From Pseudomonas sp. HN11 (GTDB lineage Bacteria > Pseudomonadota > Gammaproteobacteria > Pseudomonadales > Pseudomonadaceae): DNA of 64,000 nucleotides. The notes under the pieces are model-generated. The model saw only the letters and a list, made by a program, of their open reading frames with translations. It made no database searches and had not been told where the DNA came from. The position numbers were made by a program, and so were the translations under genes. Location: contig NZ_CP089985.1 of NCBI RefSeq assembly GCF_021390155.1, forward strand, positions 4,227,001-4,291,000. The letters run 5' to 3'. Below, in pieces: positions 43,295 through 53,078 of the stretch; positions within the stretch are counted from its first letter, which is position 1; each line of letters starts with the position of its first letter.

Positions 43295-43921
43295 TCACCT
43301 GGCAAACGCGTACTCCCCACCCTGCTCCACCGCTTTGCGATACGCAGGTCGCGCCTGGAACTTCTGCACCCACGCCGCCAGGTGCGGGTAGGCCTGCAAC
43401 TTGCCCTGGGCCCCGGCCACTTCGCCGATAAAGCTCATCTGGATATCCGCGCCGCTCAGTTCATCGCCGAGCAGGTAGGTTTTATCCGCGAGCACGTCAT
43501 TCAGGTAACCCAGATAGTTGGCGATTTCCGACTCGATCCGCGGATGCAACGGCGCGCCAGCCTCGCCCAGGCGGCCGACGTAGAGGTTGAGCATCAGCGG
43601 CAACATGGCTGAGCCTTCGGCAAAATGCAGCCATTGCACGTATTGGTCGTAGGTGGCGCTGGCAGGGTCGGGTTGCAGGCGGCCCTGGCCATGGCGGCGG
43701 ATCAGGTAGTCGATGATCGCGGCTGACTCGATCAGCACTTGGCCACCGTCTTCGATTACCGGAGATTTGCCCAACGGGTTGATCGCCTTGAGTTCCGGCG
43801 GCGCGAGGTTGGTTTTCGGGTCGCGCTGGTAGCGCTTGATCTCGTAGGGCAGGCCGAGTTCTTCGAGCAGCCACAGGATGCGTTGCGAGCGTGAGTTGTT
43901 GAGGTGGTGGACGATGATCAT
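43295..43921 (-). CDS. Glutathione S-transferase
   Basis: 208 residues. N-terminal thioredoxin-like domain: IIVHHLNNSRSQRILWLLEE then LGKSPVIEDGGQVLIESAAI with the glutathione-binding E-S pair; C-terminal helical domain with GDELSGADIQMSF. The catalytic Ser/Asn in NNSRSQ places it near the zeta/theta bacterial group. It conjugates glutathione to electrophiles. The ATG at 43921 begins the conserved domain. It lies 68 bp after the TetR gene at 43990 on the same strand, so the two may be transcribed together. Confidence 0.88.
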   Translation of the reverse strand: MIIVHHLNNSRSQRILWLLEELGLPYEIKRYQRDPKTNLAPPELKAINPLGKSPVIEDGGQVLIESAAIIDYLIRRHGQGRLQPDPASATYDQYVQWLHFAEGSAMLPLMLNLYVGRLGEAGAPLHPRIESEIANYLGYLNDVLADKTYLLGDELSGADIQMSFIGEVAGAQGKLQAYPHLAAWVQKFQARPAYRKAVEQGGEYAFAR

Positions 43922-43989
43922 TGAGTGCTCCGCAGGGCGAGAGGGGTGTCTTGGAAACAGACTACGCCAGCGCCCGGGAGTGCCGATAA

Positions 43990-44628
43990 TTAAATGTCTG
44001 CCGATTGCGAAGGCGTTTGGCTGATCGAGGCCCACGCCGCCTGCGCCAGTAAAGCCGCGTAGTGATTCGGGCTGTGCTTGACGCGGCCGGATAACCACGC
44101 ACGGGCGTAGCTTTCCGCCGAGCCGATGATCAGCGACAGCAACAGTTCAGCCGGGATATGGCTGAACGCGTCACGGCGGCCTTCGTCGCTCATCCACTCG
44201 GTCAATTGCGCATTGCGCTGCTTGTTGCGGGTGAGCAGTTCGTCCTTGTGCGGGCCGTTGGCCACGGCGAAGCGGCTCTGGAACATAAAGCGCGCCCATT
44301 CGGGTTGCGCATCTACCCACTCCACATAACTGCGCACCAGCGCTTCCACACCGGCCTGGGCGGTTTGCGCCTGCTTGAGGTAGTGCTCTCGCAGTGCGGC
44401 CTGATCTTCCAGCGCGGCAAAAAACAGCGCGGCAACGATGCCTTCCTTGTTGCCGAAATGATGGTAGATGGCGCCCACGCTGGTCTCGCACCGCGCGCGG
44501 ATGGTTTCGATATTCGTCGCCTCAATACCGACTTCGTTAAAGCAGGCCAGGGCCTCGCGCAGGATGCTGCGCTTGAGGTCGCCGCGCCGGCTCGGGAAGG
44601 TGCGCTCGATCAGATCAGGTGCGTGCAT
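43990..44628 (-). CDS. TetR-family regulator
   Basis: 212 residues. The HTH reads LREALACFNEVGIEATNIET and ARCETSVGAIYHHFGNKEGI. The C-terminal domain contains YVEWVDAQPEWARFMFQSRF and HIPAELLLSLIIG. It is divergent from the hotdog-fold gene at 44764, and two palindromes in between are likely its operators. The ATG at 44628 matches the usual short N-terminal tail before the first helix. The ligand is unknown; a fatty or acyl-CoA ligand would fit a thioesterase partner, which is an inference. Confidence 0.87.
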   Translation of the reverse strand: MHAPDLIERTFPSRRGDLKRSILREALACFNEVGIEATNIETIRARCETSVGAIYHHFGNKEGIVAALFFAALEDQAALREHYLKQAQTAQAGVEALVRSYVEWVDAQPEWARFMFQSRFAVANGPHKDELLTRNKQRNAQLTEWMSDEGRRDAFSHIPAELLLSLIIGSAESYARAWLSGRVKHSPNHYAALLAQAAWASISQTPSQSADI

Positions 44629-44707
44629 GAAGTGGCTCGCCAAATGTGCGGAGTCTAAAGGTACAGCCGCCTGCCGAGAAGGCATGGCTTGACACCTGTG
44701 GAACTTA

Positions 44708-44741
44708 CGGAATATTGTTCCGCTACAGAATATTATTCTGT
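44708..44741. promoter_or_regulatory. Two adjacent palindromes, probable TetR operators
   Basis: CGGAATATTGTTCCG (44708-44722) and ACAGAATATTATTCTGT (44725-44741) share the core GAATATT(A/G)TTC and are three bases apart, 23-56 bp before the hotdog gene start. Both are near-perfect dyads, consistent with a regulator dimer binding side by side. Confidence 0.65.
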
Positions 44742-44763
44742 AAAACCATTGCGAGGATAATCC

Positions 44764-45204
44764 ATGAGCCAGTTTCTCAGCATGTTCAACAGTGTAGGCC
44801 CTGCAGCGTTCAGCCAAATGGCCTGCCAGGTGGCGCCCTACTTCAGCACCATCAACCCGGAAATCGCCGAACTGCGCCCTGGGCATGCCGTGGTCAACGT
44901 GCCGTTTCGCAAGGAAATCACCAATCACCTGGCGTCCGTGCATGCGATTGCGTTATGCAACGCGGCGGAATTGGCGGGTGGGACGATGACGGACGTGTCG
45001 ATCCCGTCAGGTGCCAAATGGATTCCCAAGGGCATGACCGTGGAGTATTTGGCGAAGGCCAAGTCAAACATCCGCGCGGTGGCGGATGGCAGCGGCATTG
45101 ATTGGTCAACCGCTGGGGACAAGATCGTGCCGGTGGATATTTTCGATGAGGGCGAAGTCAAGGTGTTCACGGCGAAGATCACCATGAATGTGAAGATCGC
45201 CTGA
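44764..45204 (+). CDS. Hotdog-fold thioesterase-like protein (DUF4442)
   Basis: 146 residues of the PaaI/DUF4442 hotdog group: RPGHAVVNVPFRKEITNHLA, then VHAIALCNAAELAGGTMTDV and WIPKGMTVEYLAKAKSNIRA, with FTAKITMNVKIA at the end. Members hydrolyse acyl-CoA or act as fatty-acyl binding partners. GCGAGGATAATCC precedes the ATG. It is divergent from the TetR gene and lies behind the paired operators, so it is probably that regulator's main target. Confidence 0.82.
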   Translation: MSQFLSMFNSVGPAAFSQMACQVAPYFSTINPEIAELRPGHAVVNVPFRKEITNHLASVHAIALCNAAELAGGTMTDVSIPSGAKWIPKGMTVEYLAKAKSNIRAVADGSGIDWSTAGDKIVPVDIFDEGEVKVFTAKITMNVKIA

Positions 45205-45242
45205 GGCCATGGCGGCAGGTTCGGCAACTGCCGAGCCACACT

Positions 45243-46970
45243 TCAGCTCACCATCGACCACAGTGAAGCCCCCACGCCGGTGATGCTCTCCCCCGCGATC
45301 AAACCGGCGGCGGCCGTAATCGCAAAGCGCTCGGTGAGGCTCGGCCAGCGGCAGCTCAGCAGCCAGGTCAGTATGGCGCCCAGGGCCATCATCAGCGACA
45401 CCGAGGCGGGCAGTACAAAGGCCAAGCCCAATGCGGCGGCACTCGGGAGGTAGCGGGCGCGATGGGCGGGCAAGAGGCTGTCCGCCACACCCAGCAGAAC
45501 ACCGACCAGGCCGCCAATGGCAATCGCCCAGCGGATGCTGGTGGACAGTGAATCGAGCCCATGGGTGAGGGTTTGCGCCACGGCCTTCCAAGTGGCGACC
45601 GCCGGTGCCGGCCATTCTTCGGTGAGCAGCATGGATTGTGGATCAGGGATCAAGGCCAGGTAAGCGAATACGCCGACGATGCTGCCGATGAAAATCCCCA
45701 GGATCTGCGCGATCACTTGCTTGTGTGGCGTAGCGCCGATGGCCTTGCCCACCTTGAAATCATTCATCAAGTCCGTGCACTGCCCGGCCGAGCCGCCGGC
45801 CGTGTTGGCACTCATCAGGTTGATCGGTACTTGCCCCGGCGCGACGATGCCGAAGCTCAGCTGGGACAGTTGCCCAATGGCGCCGATGGGCGGAATGCCC
45901 GTGGCGCCCACCACACGCGCGGCGACGGCGGCGAGGCAGATCGCCAAGGGAATAGTGAGCAACGCCATGCCCAGGTTGATACCGAACAGCAGCGCCTGCA
46001 GGCTCACCACCAGCACGATCGCCAACGCGAAACCGGCGGCCGGCCCCGGCTTGGGTACGGACCAGGTCGAACCGCCGCTGGAGTGCGTCGACCGGTACAA
46101 GGCCCACAACCGAATCGCCAGCGACGCCAAGGTGGAACACACCATCAGGCTCACGCCCGGCCACAGCAACCACTCCACCAGTGCGGCGAACTGCGGACCG
46201 CTGCTGCCCGCTGGCAAGGTCACCAGGTGTTGCGCCAACAGCCAGGGGCCCAGGCCACCCCAGGCAAGCAAGGCGCCAAGCAGCAGGGTCAGGCCCACAC
46301 GAATGCCGATGATACCGCCGAAGCCCACCAGCAACAGCGAAGGGTCGGCGGTGAAGGTCAGGCGCTCCAACTGGGCGCTGGGCGACCAGCGCGGGAAGGC
46401 CCATATAAAGGTGTCCACCCACTTGACCAGCCCGGAGAGCAACGCGGCGCTGAGTAACACCTTCAAGCGCGTCGCGGCTTCACGGCCGTGGTTATAGATG
46501 TGCAACAGGGTTTCCAGGGTGGCCATGCCTTCGGGGAATTTCAGCGCATTGTCATTCAGCAGCGAGGGCCGTAGATACCAGGCGATCCAGATGCCCAGGA
46601 AACTCACCGAGAACACCCAGCCGATCATCGTGACGGCGTCCAATTGATTGCCGGTGAGCAAGGTATAGGCCGGGATCGGCGCTACCAGTCCGCCGGAAAT
46701 GATTGAAGCGGCGGCCGAGGCGACGGTCTGGTTGATGTTGCTTTCATGCAAGGTCCACGGCAGGTGGTCGGTGGAACGCTTGGCCACTCCTTGAAAGATG
46801 GCGTAGCCGATCAACAGCGCGATGATCGACATGTTGAACGACCAACCGATCTTCAACCCGGCGTACACATTGGACGGCGTGAGCAGGATGCCGAGGACAC
46901 TGCCGGTGATGACGGCACGCAAACTGAGTTCGCGGGTGACGGGGCCGTGCGGGAGGGTCGTTGCGGACAT
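45243..46970 (-). CDS. OPT-family oligopeptide/metal-chelate transporter
   Basis: 575 residues with about 14-16 membrane segments. The OPT start pattern is clear: ELSLRAVITGSVLGILLTPS and NVYAGLKIGWSFNMSIIALL, with SGGLVAPIPAYTLLTGNQLD, ANTAGGSAGQCTDLMNDFKV and GIFIGSIVGVFAYL later. OPT proteins import oligopeptides or metal chelates with protons. AAGGAATCCGC precedes the ATG at 46970. It is on the same strand as the chemoreceptor at 47133 but separated from it by a REP hairpin. Confidence 0.88.
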   Translation of the reverse strand: MSATTLPHGPVTRELSLRAVITGSVLGILLTPSNVYAGLKIGWSFNMSIIALLIGYAIFQGVAKRSTDHLPWTLHESNINQTVASAAASIISGGLVAPIPAYTLLTGNQLDAVTMIGWVFSVSFLGIWIAWYLRPSLLNDNALKFPEGMATLETLLHIYNHGREAATRLKVLLSAALLSGLVKWVDTFIWAFPRWSPSAQLERLTFTADPSLLLVGFGGIIGIRVGLTLLLGALLAWGGLGPWLLAQHLVTLPAGSSGPQFAALVEWLLWPGVSLMVCSTLASLAIRLWALYRSTHSSGGSTWSVPKPGPAAGFALAIVLVVSLQALLFGINLGMALLTIPLAICLAAVAARVVGATGIPPIGAIGQLSQLSFGIVAPGQVPINLMSANTAGGSAGQCTDLMNDFKVGKAIGATPHKQVIAQILGIFIGSIVGVFAYLALIPDPQSMLLTEEWPAPAVATWKAVAQTLTHGLDSLSTSIRWAIAIGGLVGVLLGVADSLLPAHRARYLPSAAALGLAFVLPASVSLMMALGAILTWLLSCRWPSLTERFAITAAAGLIAGESITGVGASLWSMVS

Positions 46971-47077
46971 GCGGATTCCTTTCGGCAAGGGAACGGGCGA
47001 CTTATTAAGTGAGCCCTGTAGCGGCCGAAGGTTCAGGTGGAGGACCTGATGGGATACTTAAACACCGGAGCTCAAAA

Positions 47078-47105
47078 TGTGGGAGCGAGCTAGCCCGCTC
47101 CCACA
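47078..47105. repeat. REP-type palindrome
   Basis: TGTGGGAGCGAGCTAGCCCG with CTCCCACA forms a nearly perfect 28-bp inverted repeat, a single Pseudomonas REP unit, between the 3' end of the chemoreceptor gene and the 5' end of the OPT gene. It may also end the chemoreceptor transcript. Confidence 0.75.
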
Positions 47106-47132
47106 GAGGGATTGTGTCAGTCTGTGAAGCGC

Positions 47133-49190
47133 TCAGCCCAGGCGAAACCGCGCGGTGTTGTCGCTCAATGCCTGGCTGCCTTTGCTCAGGGTGTCGGCCG
47201 CTCGGTTTACTGCCCTTGCACCGTCGAGCAAGCGCCCGGCCGCCTGGTCGACTTGCTGGATATTGCCGCTCACTTCATCCGCCGTAGCGGCTTGTTCCTC
47301 TACGGCAGTGGCGATCTGCGCCAGGGTGTCGGTGACGTGCTGCACCGCGCCGGCAATCTCACCCAGACGGGTGCCCAGCCCGGTGACGGATTCCGCGTCG
47401 GTCAGCGCTTGTTCACAGGCCGCGCCCATCAAGGTGACCGCCTGGCTGACGGTTGCGCGCAGGCTGTCGACCGTGCCGGCGATCTGCGCCGTGGAGGCCT
47501 GGGTAAGTTGCGACAGGCTGCGCACTTCATCCGCGACCACAGCAAATCCGCGCCCCTGCTCACCGGCTCGGGCGGCTTCGATGGCGGCGTTGAGCGCCAG
47601 CAGGTTGGTCTGTTCGGCGATGCCATGGATGGTGTCGACCACCGATTGAATCTGCTGGCCCTGCTGGCTGACCTGCTCCAGCGCATCGGCGGTGTCGGTC
47701 AGGCGTTGGTTGAGCTGCTGGATGCTGGCAGTGGTGCGCTGGCTGTCGCGGCTGCTGTCTTCGGCAATACGCCGGGTTTGCTGGGCGCTGCCCGAGGCGT
47801 GCTCGCAGCTTTTGGCGACGCCCAGGGAGGTGGCGGCCAGTTGGGTGGCGGCAGCGGCAATCTGGCTGATTTGGTGCTGTTGCTCTTCGACTTCGGTGAG
47901 GGTGCTGCCCGATTGCGAATTGAGTGTCTGCACGGCGGCCCCCAATTGCTGCGTCTCGTGATTGACCCCCAGCAGGCTCGTGCGCAGTTGCACCACCGCC
48001 ACGTTCAGCGCGGTGCTGATGGCCGCGAGTTCATCGCGCCCCTCCACCGCCACCTCGACGCACAGATTGCCGTCCCGCAGCGACTCGGCCAGGGTGGTGA
48101 TGCCGCTGGCGCTGCGGCGGATGGAGGCTTGCAGGCACACGAACAGGTACAGCGCAGCCAAGGCCAACAGGCTGAATGTCGCGGCCACGGGGACAAATTT
48201 CTGCAGCGAGCGATCACGGTAGTGACCCAGGCGCGCATCCAGTGAGTTGAGCGATTGGTTGCGTAGCGCGCCGAGGCTGTCGAGCATGCCGTCGACACTG
48301 GTCTCGAAGGCCGTCGTATCGAGTTTGATGGCGCCGCCGAACACGCCGTCGTCGAGCACCTTGAGTTCGTTGTCCAGCCGTTGCAGGCTGTTGTCGTACT
48401 GCACCGTCCAGGGTTCAAGACCCGCATATTGCTTGGCCTTGAGCGAAGCCGCCGCCTTGAGCAGCTGGTCCCGCGCATCGCCGATGCGACTGCGCAAATC
48501 GCGCATCTGCAAACGGCTTTGCAAGGTGAATTGCCCCGAAGCAATGGACGATTGCCCGACACTCGCCATACGGCCAATACGCTCGATCAGGTCCGGCGTG
48601 TGCTGGGTGGAAATCTGCATCAACAAGTAGGTTTCCAGCCACGGGTCGAGGATCAGCCCGGCGTCCAGGGTGATCTGCTCGCGCAGGGTTTGCATGGCGG
48701 TCAGAGCCGAGGTGAAACGGTCGAAACCATCCGGCCACCAGCCCACGGTGCGCAGGGATTGGGAGTCCATGCCCTTGACCGTGGCCTGTAATGCCTCGAA
48801 GCGAGCCTGGATGTCGGCGCTGGCGTTCCGGGCCTTGAGCGAATCGCCCAGGGCTTGCAGGCTTTGCTGGATCATCGGGAAGTTGGCATCGACCTTGTCC
48901 ATCGCCGCCTTGGCTGCCGGGGTCGGCGCGTGCAGGATGTCTGCCGCTTTCCAGCGCGCGGCCAGGTTGCGCTGGGCCGTCAGTTGGCCATCCAGCGCAT
49001 CCAGCGCCAACAGTTGCCGAACCCCGGACTGCTCGCTGGAAATAACGGTCAATTTGTCGCGATAGTCCGAGCCGATCATCCACAGGCTACCCGCCAGGGG
49101 CAGCATGAACAGCAAGAACAGGATCTGGAACTTGTGCGCAAAACCGAAACGTCCCAGCAGGCGGATACCCGGTGATAAAAGGCTGTGCAT
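47133..49190 (-). CDS. Methyl-accepting chemotaxis protein
   Basis: 685 residues. A membrane segment ([19 protein letters not shown]) is followed by a large periplasmic part of about 300 residues, a second membrane segment ([16 protein letters not shown]), a HAMP-like linker and the signalling domain, whose hairpin tip reads [20 protein letters not shown] and [20 protein letters not shown]. It signals through CheW/CheA to the flagellar motor. The sensor has no named domain I can identify. There is no C-terminal CheR-tethering pentapeptide. The ATG at 49190 starts just before the first membrane helix. Confidence 0.88.
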   Translation of the reverse strand: MHSLLSPGIRLLGRFGFAHKFQILFLLFMLPLAGSLWMIGSDYRDKLTVISSEQSGVRQLLALDALDGQLTAQRNLAARWKAADILHAPTPAAKAAMDKVDANFPMIQQSLQALGDSLKARNASADIQARFEALQATVKGMDSQSLRTVGWWPDGFDRFTSALTAMQTLREQITLDAGLILDPWLETYLLMQISTQHTPDLIERIGRMASVGQSSIASGQFTLQSRLQMRDLRSRIGDARDQLLKAAASLKAKQYAGLEPWTVQYDNSLQRLDNELKVLDDGVFGGAIKLDTTAFETSVDGMLDSLGALRNQSLNSLDARLGHYRDRSLQKFVPVAATFSLLALAALYLFVCLQASIRRSASGITTLAESLRDGNLCVEVAVEGRDELAAISTALNVAVVQLRTSLLGVNHETQQLGAAVQTLNSQSGSTLTEVEEQQHQISQIAAAATQLAATSLGVAKSCEHASGSAQQTRRIAEDSSRDSQRTTASIQQLNQRLTDTADALEQVSQQGQQIQSVVDTIHGIAEQTNLLALNAAIEAARAGEQGRGFAVVADEVRSLSQLTQASTAQIAGTVDSLRATVSQAVTLMGAACEQALTDAESVTGLGTRLGEIAGAVQHVTDTLAQIATAVEEQAATADEVSGNIQQVDQAAGRLLDGARAVNRAADTLSKGSQALSDNTARFRLG

Positions 49191-49409
49191 GTCCGACCAC
49201 TCCCAAAAACAACCCACGCGGTGCACCGCTGGGCGAAGCCTTGAAATGACTAACGGCAAAATGCCATGTCATTGATTAGCTTGGCTCAAGCAAGATACGG
49301 GCCGCCGTCAACCTGCCCGCAATAGGCGGTGCGGTGACCAATGGCGGGCATGGGATGCGCGAAAATGGGGCAAAAGCACTCAAGGCCTGTGCAGACCTGT
49401 AACAATGGC

Positions 49410-49700
49410 CTATCGGGTCGACATATACCGGCTGAAATTATTGATGTGATCGTCCAGATTATCCTCAAGCATCATCCGGTACTGGTCGCAGAAATACTTC
49501 AACATCGCCTCCCGCGCATCGGCCATTTCCGCGCCGGACTTGAAGTTGCGCGCGCTGGCCCAGGCATTGAAGCGCGTGGTGCCGAACATCATCGAGGCGC
49601 TGACCTGGCCGAGGTTTTCGTGAGCCTGTAGCTGCTCGTTCGACAGTTCGATATGCGCGTCGGCGCGGTCGTAGAAGGTGGAGTCCGTAGCATCTGTCAT
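49410..49700 (-). CDS. DUF3144-type small protein
   Basis: 96 residues beginning MTDATDSTFYDRADAHIELS. The pattern FYDRADAHI-LSNEQL and the Ser/Ala-rich VSASMMFGTTRFNAWASARN match the DUF3144 family, small soluble helical proteins of unknown function in gammaproteobacteria. The ATG at 49700 is directly before the conserved start. It is 75 bp downstream of the SnoaL-like gene on the same strand, possibly the last gene of that transcript. Confidence 0.75.
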   Translation of the reverse strand: MTDATDSTFYDRADAHIELSNEQLQAHENLGQVSASMMFGTTRFNAWASARNFKSGAEMADAREAMLKYFCDQYRMMLEDNLDDHINNFSRYMSTR

Positions 49701-49774
49701 TGCGTTACCTGGGTGATCCGTCGTAAGTCGGCCATTGGAGCATGCACGACTGACCGCTGTCAGCAATCACCCTG

Positions 49775-50266
49775 TCACTCCGGGATACGCCGCAACACAT
49801 CGTCATAAGGGACCAAATCCAGAAAGGCGGTCACCTCGAAGGCTTTGCCATCACGCATATGAAAGATCCAGGCGTAACTGTTGCGGTAGGCCTGGCCGTC
49901 ACGCGCAACACCTGCTCCCTCCCACTGAATAATCACGTGATCACCGTCAGCCCAGACCTGCTGGCTCACAGGCCTGACCGGGCTGGATAGGCGCGACACG
50001 AACGGTTTTACTGCGCCGGCCACAAACGCGTCGACACCTCGATAAACCCCCGCACTCGGGCCTGAACCCTTGATCGTCCAGATGACATCCGGCGTCAGCA
50101 TGTCGCTGAAAAATGTGCTGCCACCGCCGCGCCAGCGCTCGAAGGCTTCGGTCACGCGCTGTTTGTTGTGGTTCTCGACTTGCGTATCTGCACGCGCCGC
50201 GCACGACCATGACCCCAAGCCGAGCAGGATGACCAAGACCACGCGTTGAAAGATTGAACGCTTCAT
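49775..50266 (-). CDS. Exported SnoaL-like (NTF2 fold) protein
   Basis: 163 residues with a signal peptide (VILLGLGSWSCAARADT) that ends near residue 27. A lipid anchor is possible because of the Cys, but ADT suggests ordinary cleavage. The mature part has NTF2/SnoaL features: AFERWRGGGSTFFSDMLTPD, VWTIKGSGPSAGVYRG-like residues and VIIQWEGAGVARDGQAYRNS. Its start overlaps the aldo/keto reductase stop by four bases (ATGA), so the two are translationally coupled. It may bind or isomerise a small molecule linked to that reductase. Confidence 0.8.
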   Translation of the reverse strand: MKRSIFQRVVLVILLGLGSWSCAARADTQVENHNKQRVTEAFERWRGGGSTFFSDMLTPDVIWTIKGSGPSAGVYRGVDAFVAGAVKPFVSRLSSPVRPVSQQVWADGDHVIIQWEGAGVARDGQAYRNSYAWIFHMRDGKAFEVTAFLDLVPYDDVLRRIPE

Positions 50267-51345
50267 TTCAGGTACGCCTTCTCGCGCTGAAGCCGAGCAC
50301 CGCCGAAAATCAATTGCTGCACCATCGGCCGGGAAACAAAACGCTCCGGAAAGATCGGTTCGGGCACGCTGACCTGATCGAGCCGGGTGATATGTTCAGC
50401 GTCCAGCTCAATGCTCAGCGCCTCCAGATTATCCTGGGCCTGGGCCAAGGTTCTGGCCCCCATGACAGGTGCAACGACAGCCGGGTTGCACAGCGTCCAG
50501 GCGAGAGCCACCTGGGACGGCGTCGCGCCGGTTTCGGCAGCAATGGCGGTGACTACACTGGCGATTTCCAGTGAGCGGGCATTCATATGCCCCGACGAAC
50601 TGATCACGCCCTTGCGCGTGGCCGACACGTTCGCCTCACTGGCCCCGCCGAGGTCGTCGCGGCTGTATTTACCGGTCAGGATTCCGCCGCCGAGCGGTGA
50701 CCACGGCAACACGCCAAGGCCCATTTCGGCGGCCATCGGGATTAGTTCATGTTCGACGCTGCGTTCGACCAGGCTGTATTCGATTTGCAGTGCCACCAAC
50801 GGCGACCAGCCGCGCAGCTTGGCCAGGGTTTGTAGCTGGGCGACTTTCCACGCCGGGGTATTGCAGATGCCCAGGTACAGCACTTTGCCGCTGCGCACCA
50901 GGTCATCCAGCCCGCGCATGACCTCGTCGACGCCCGTGGTGAAATCCCAGGCATGCAGGTACAGCAACTCAATGCGATCGGTGTCGAGCTGGCGCAAACT
51001 GGTCTCCACCGAGCGCATCAGGTTCATGCGGTGGTTACCACCAGAATTGGGGTCGCCCGGATCCCGGGCCATGGTGTATTTGGTCGAGACGACCAGGCGA
51101 TCACGCTTGCCCTTGAGGAATTGACCAAGGATGCGCTCCGAAGCCCCGTTGGTGTAGTTGACGGCGGTGTCGATCAGGTTGCCGCCTTGGTCGACGTAGA
51201 CATCGAAGATCTGGCGTGCTTCGCTTTCATCCGCGCCCCACCCCCAGTCGGCGCCGAACGTCATGGTGCCGAGGGCGAGCGGCGAAACGCGCATACCGGA
51301 TCGTCCGAGCAGGCGGTAGTGGTCGAGTGCGTTGAGAGTGGGCAT
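50263..51345 (-). CDS. Aldo/keto reductase
   Basis: 360 residues of the AKR TIM-barrel family: LALGTMTFGADWGWGADESE, DVYVDQGGNLIDTAVNYTNG with the catalytic Tyr, LVVSTKYTM with the Lys, and DTDRIELLYLHAWD with the His. Late residues VAPVMGARTLAQAQDNLEAL bind NADPH. It reduces aldehydes or ketones. It is followed by the coupled SnoaL-like gene and is divergent from the AraC regulator at 51487, the likely controller. Confidence 0.88.
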   Translation of the reverse strand: MPTLNALDHYRLLGRSGMRVSPLALGTMTFGADWGWGADESEARQIFDVYVDQGGNLIDTAVNYTNGASERILGQFLKGKRDRLVVSTKYTMARDPGDPNSGGNHRMNLMRSVETSLRQLDTDRIELLYLHAWDFTTGVDEVMRGLDDLVRSGKVLYLGICNTPAWKVAQLQTLAKLRGWSPLVALQIEYSLVERSVEHELIPMAAEMGLGVLPWSPLGGGILTGKYSRDDLGGASEANVSATRKGVISSSGHMNARSLEIASVVTAIAAETGATPSQVALAWTLCNPAVVAPVMGARTLAQAQDNLEALSIELDAEHITRLDQVSVPEPIFPERFVSRPMVQQLIFGGARLQREKAYLK

Positions 51346-51486
51346 GATGAACTCCTTTCAGCGATGGCGTTAAGCCGGTGAAGGCAAGTCTGCCCCCCAC
51401 CGGCTCGTCGCCTGTAACAGGATCGTCCCGTGTTCTTGCACGATTATCCGGGACGCGACATTCACCCGCCTTTCAACGGAGCCCTC

Positions 51487-52398
51487 ATGGATGCCTTGCC
51501 GCAGTTAATCGAGCTGATCAGCCGCCACGCACCCAGCGACGGCACTCACGCCACACCGATTGACGGCGTAAGCCTGGTGCGCTCGGGCACACCCACGCTG
51601 CCTATGCCGGTCGTCTATGTGCCGACGCTGTGCCTGATTGTTCAGGGGCGCAAACAGGTGGTCGCGGGCGCAACGTCCTACGTGTACGACGCGGCCACTT
51701 ACCTGGTGGCCTCTGTGGATATTCCCGTGATGGGTTCGGTTATCGAGGCCAGCCAGGCCGCGCCTTACCTGTGCCTGGTACTCGATCTGGACATGGCGGC
51801 GTTGACGGATCTGGCGTTGCGGCACCCGGCGCCGGCACATCAACCTTCACTGCCCACCGCAGGCATCGAACTTAACGCCACCACGCCTGAACTGTTGGAC
51901 GCAGCTGTCCGGCTGGCCAAACTGCTGGACACACCAGGCGACATTCCGGGCCTGGCGCCGCTGATCATTCGCGAGCTGCTTTACCGATTGCTCACCGGCA
52001 GCGGCCAGGGTGCGGTGCGGCAAATGGCCAAGGCCGACAGCCGCCTCAACCAGATCGCCAAAGCCATCGCGTGGTTACGCCAGCATTACGACGAACCCTG
52101 CCGGATCGATGCCATCGCAGATATCGCCGGCATGAGCCGTTCCACCTTCCACGCCCACTTCAAGGCGGTCACGTCCATGAGCCCGCTGGAATTTCGCAGC
52201 CAATTGCGCTTGCAGGAAGCCCGACGATTGATGGTCGCCGAGGCGGTGGACGCTGCCGGTGCGGGCTTTCGCGTAGGCTATGAAAGCCCCTCGCAGTTCA
52301 GCCGCGACTATGTGCGCATGTTTGGCTTGCCACCGGCCAAGGATGCCGGTCGATTGCGCCGTGACGCGCCTACGGTTGAGGTTCAAGCCAACAACTGA
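51487..52398 (+). CDS. AraC-family regulator (AraC_N type)
   Basis: 303 residues. The AraC_N sensor reads MPVVYVPTLCLIVQGRKQVV and YDAATYLVASVDIPV; the C-terminal HTH pair reads CRIDAIADIAGMSRSTFHAH and VGYESPSQFSRDYVRMFGLP. This subgroup usually sits next to aldo/keto reductases or aldehyde-detoxifying genes, and here one lies divergent, 140 bp away. The ATG at 51487 is preferred because CGGAG lies five bases before it. The 3' end overlaps trmK's end by 16 bases. Confidence 0.87.
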   Translation: MDALPQLIELISRHAPSDGTHATPIDGVSLVRSGTPTLPMPVVYVPTLCLIVQGRKQVVAGATSYVYDAATYLVASVDIPVMGSVIEASQAAPYLCLVLDLDMAALTDLALRHPAPAHQPSLPTAGIELNATTPELLDAAVRLAKLLDTPGDIPGLAPLIIRELLYRLLTGSGQGAVRQMAKADSRLNQIAKAIAWLRQHYDEPCRIDAIADIAGMSRSTFHAHFKAVTSMSPLEFRSQLRLQEARRLMVAEAVDAAGAGFRVGYESPSQFSRDYVRMFGLPPAKDAGRLRRDAPTVEVQANN

Positions 52399-53078
52399 GT
52401 CATCCACCCGATCTGCCGAGCAATTTCCTCAACCTTCTCCTCCGGCACTGTCTGTCGTGCATGCGCCAGGCTGGCCAGGGTCTTTCGCTTTTGAAGCAGC
52501 AGGCGTTGCCATTTGGCGATGAACACCGGGCTGCGTGCCTGCAGTTGCAGCGGCCCGAAGTACAGCTGCTCAGCGGTATAAGCCACTGGCCCGATGCGCT
52601 CGGCGACGATGATCTCGTAGTAAAAGCGGTTCTCGCGCAGCAACTCTTCATGAAGGATCGAGTAACCGTTATCCATCAGCCATTGGCGCAACGGTTGCTC
52701 ACCGCCGTTGGGTTGCAGGACCAGGCGTTCTTGGCCGCTCAGGTGCCGCTTGCCGCTTTCGAGAATATCGCGAATCGTCTCGCCGCCCATGCCGCAGACA
52801 CTGATCGCGGTGATGCCGTCATGGGGTTCGATGGCCGCCAAGCCATCGGCCTGGCGCACGGTGATCTGTTGCTCCAGGCCGTTGTCGCGCACGGTACGTT
52901 GCGCCGCATGAAAGGGCGTGGTCGCGACCTCCCCCGCCACTGCCGCCGTGATCAGGCCACGGCGCATCAATGCCACTGGCAAATAACCGTGATCAGAGCC
53001 GATATCGGCCAGGCGCGCGCCTGCCGGTACGTTGGCGGCGACGCGCTCCAGGCGCAGGGATAAGGTGTGTTCGTTCAA
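52383..53078 (-). CDS. trmK: tRNA (adenine22-N1)-methyltransferase TrmK
   Basis: 231 residues with the SAM-binding motif RLADIGSDHGYLPVALMRRG, the catalytic-region ISVCGMGGETIRDILESGKR and the C-terminal helical extension ending QIGWMTQLLA. TrmK methylates N1 of A22 in some tRNAs, best known from Gram-positives; Pseudomonas carry homologues. Its ATG overlaps the stop of the FadR-type gene by four bases (ATGA), so it is translated with that regulator, an unexpected partner. Confidence 0.85.
   Translation of the reverse strand: MNEHTLSLRLERVAANVPAGARLADIGSDHGYLPVALMRRGLITAAVAGEVATTPFHAAQRTVRDNGLEQQITVRQADGLAAIEPHDGITAISVCGMGGETIRDILESGKRHLSGQERLVLQPNGGEQPLRQWLMDNGYSILHEELLRENRFYYEIIVAERIGPVAYTAEQLYFGPLQLQARSPVFIAKWQRLLLQKRKTLASLAHARQTVPEEKVEEIARQIGWMTQLLA

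Noticed and set aside
44764..49259. Long minus- and plus-strand open frames opposite the OPT transporter and chemoreceptor (for example 45561-46457, 47112-48245)
   Set aside because: These are high-GC shadow frames rich in Gly, Arg, His and Gln; the real genes have clear family motifs on the other strand.
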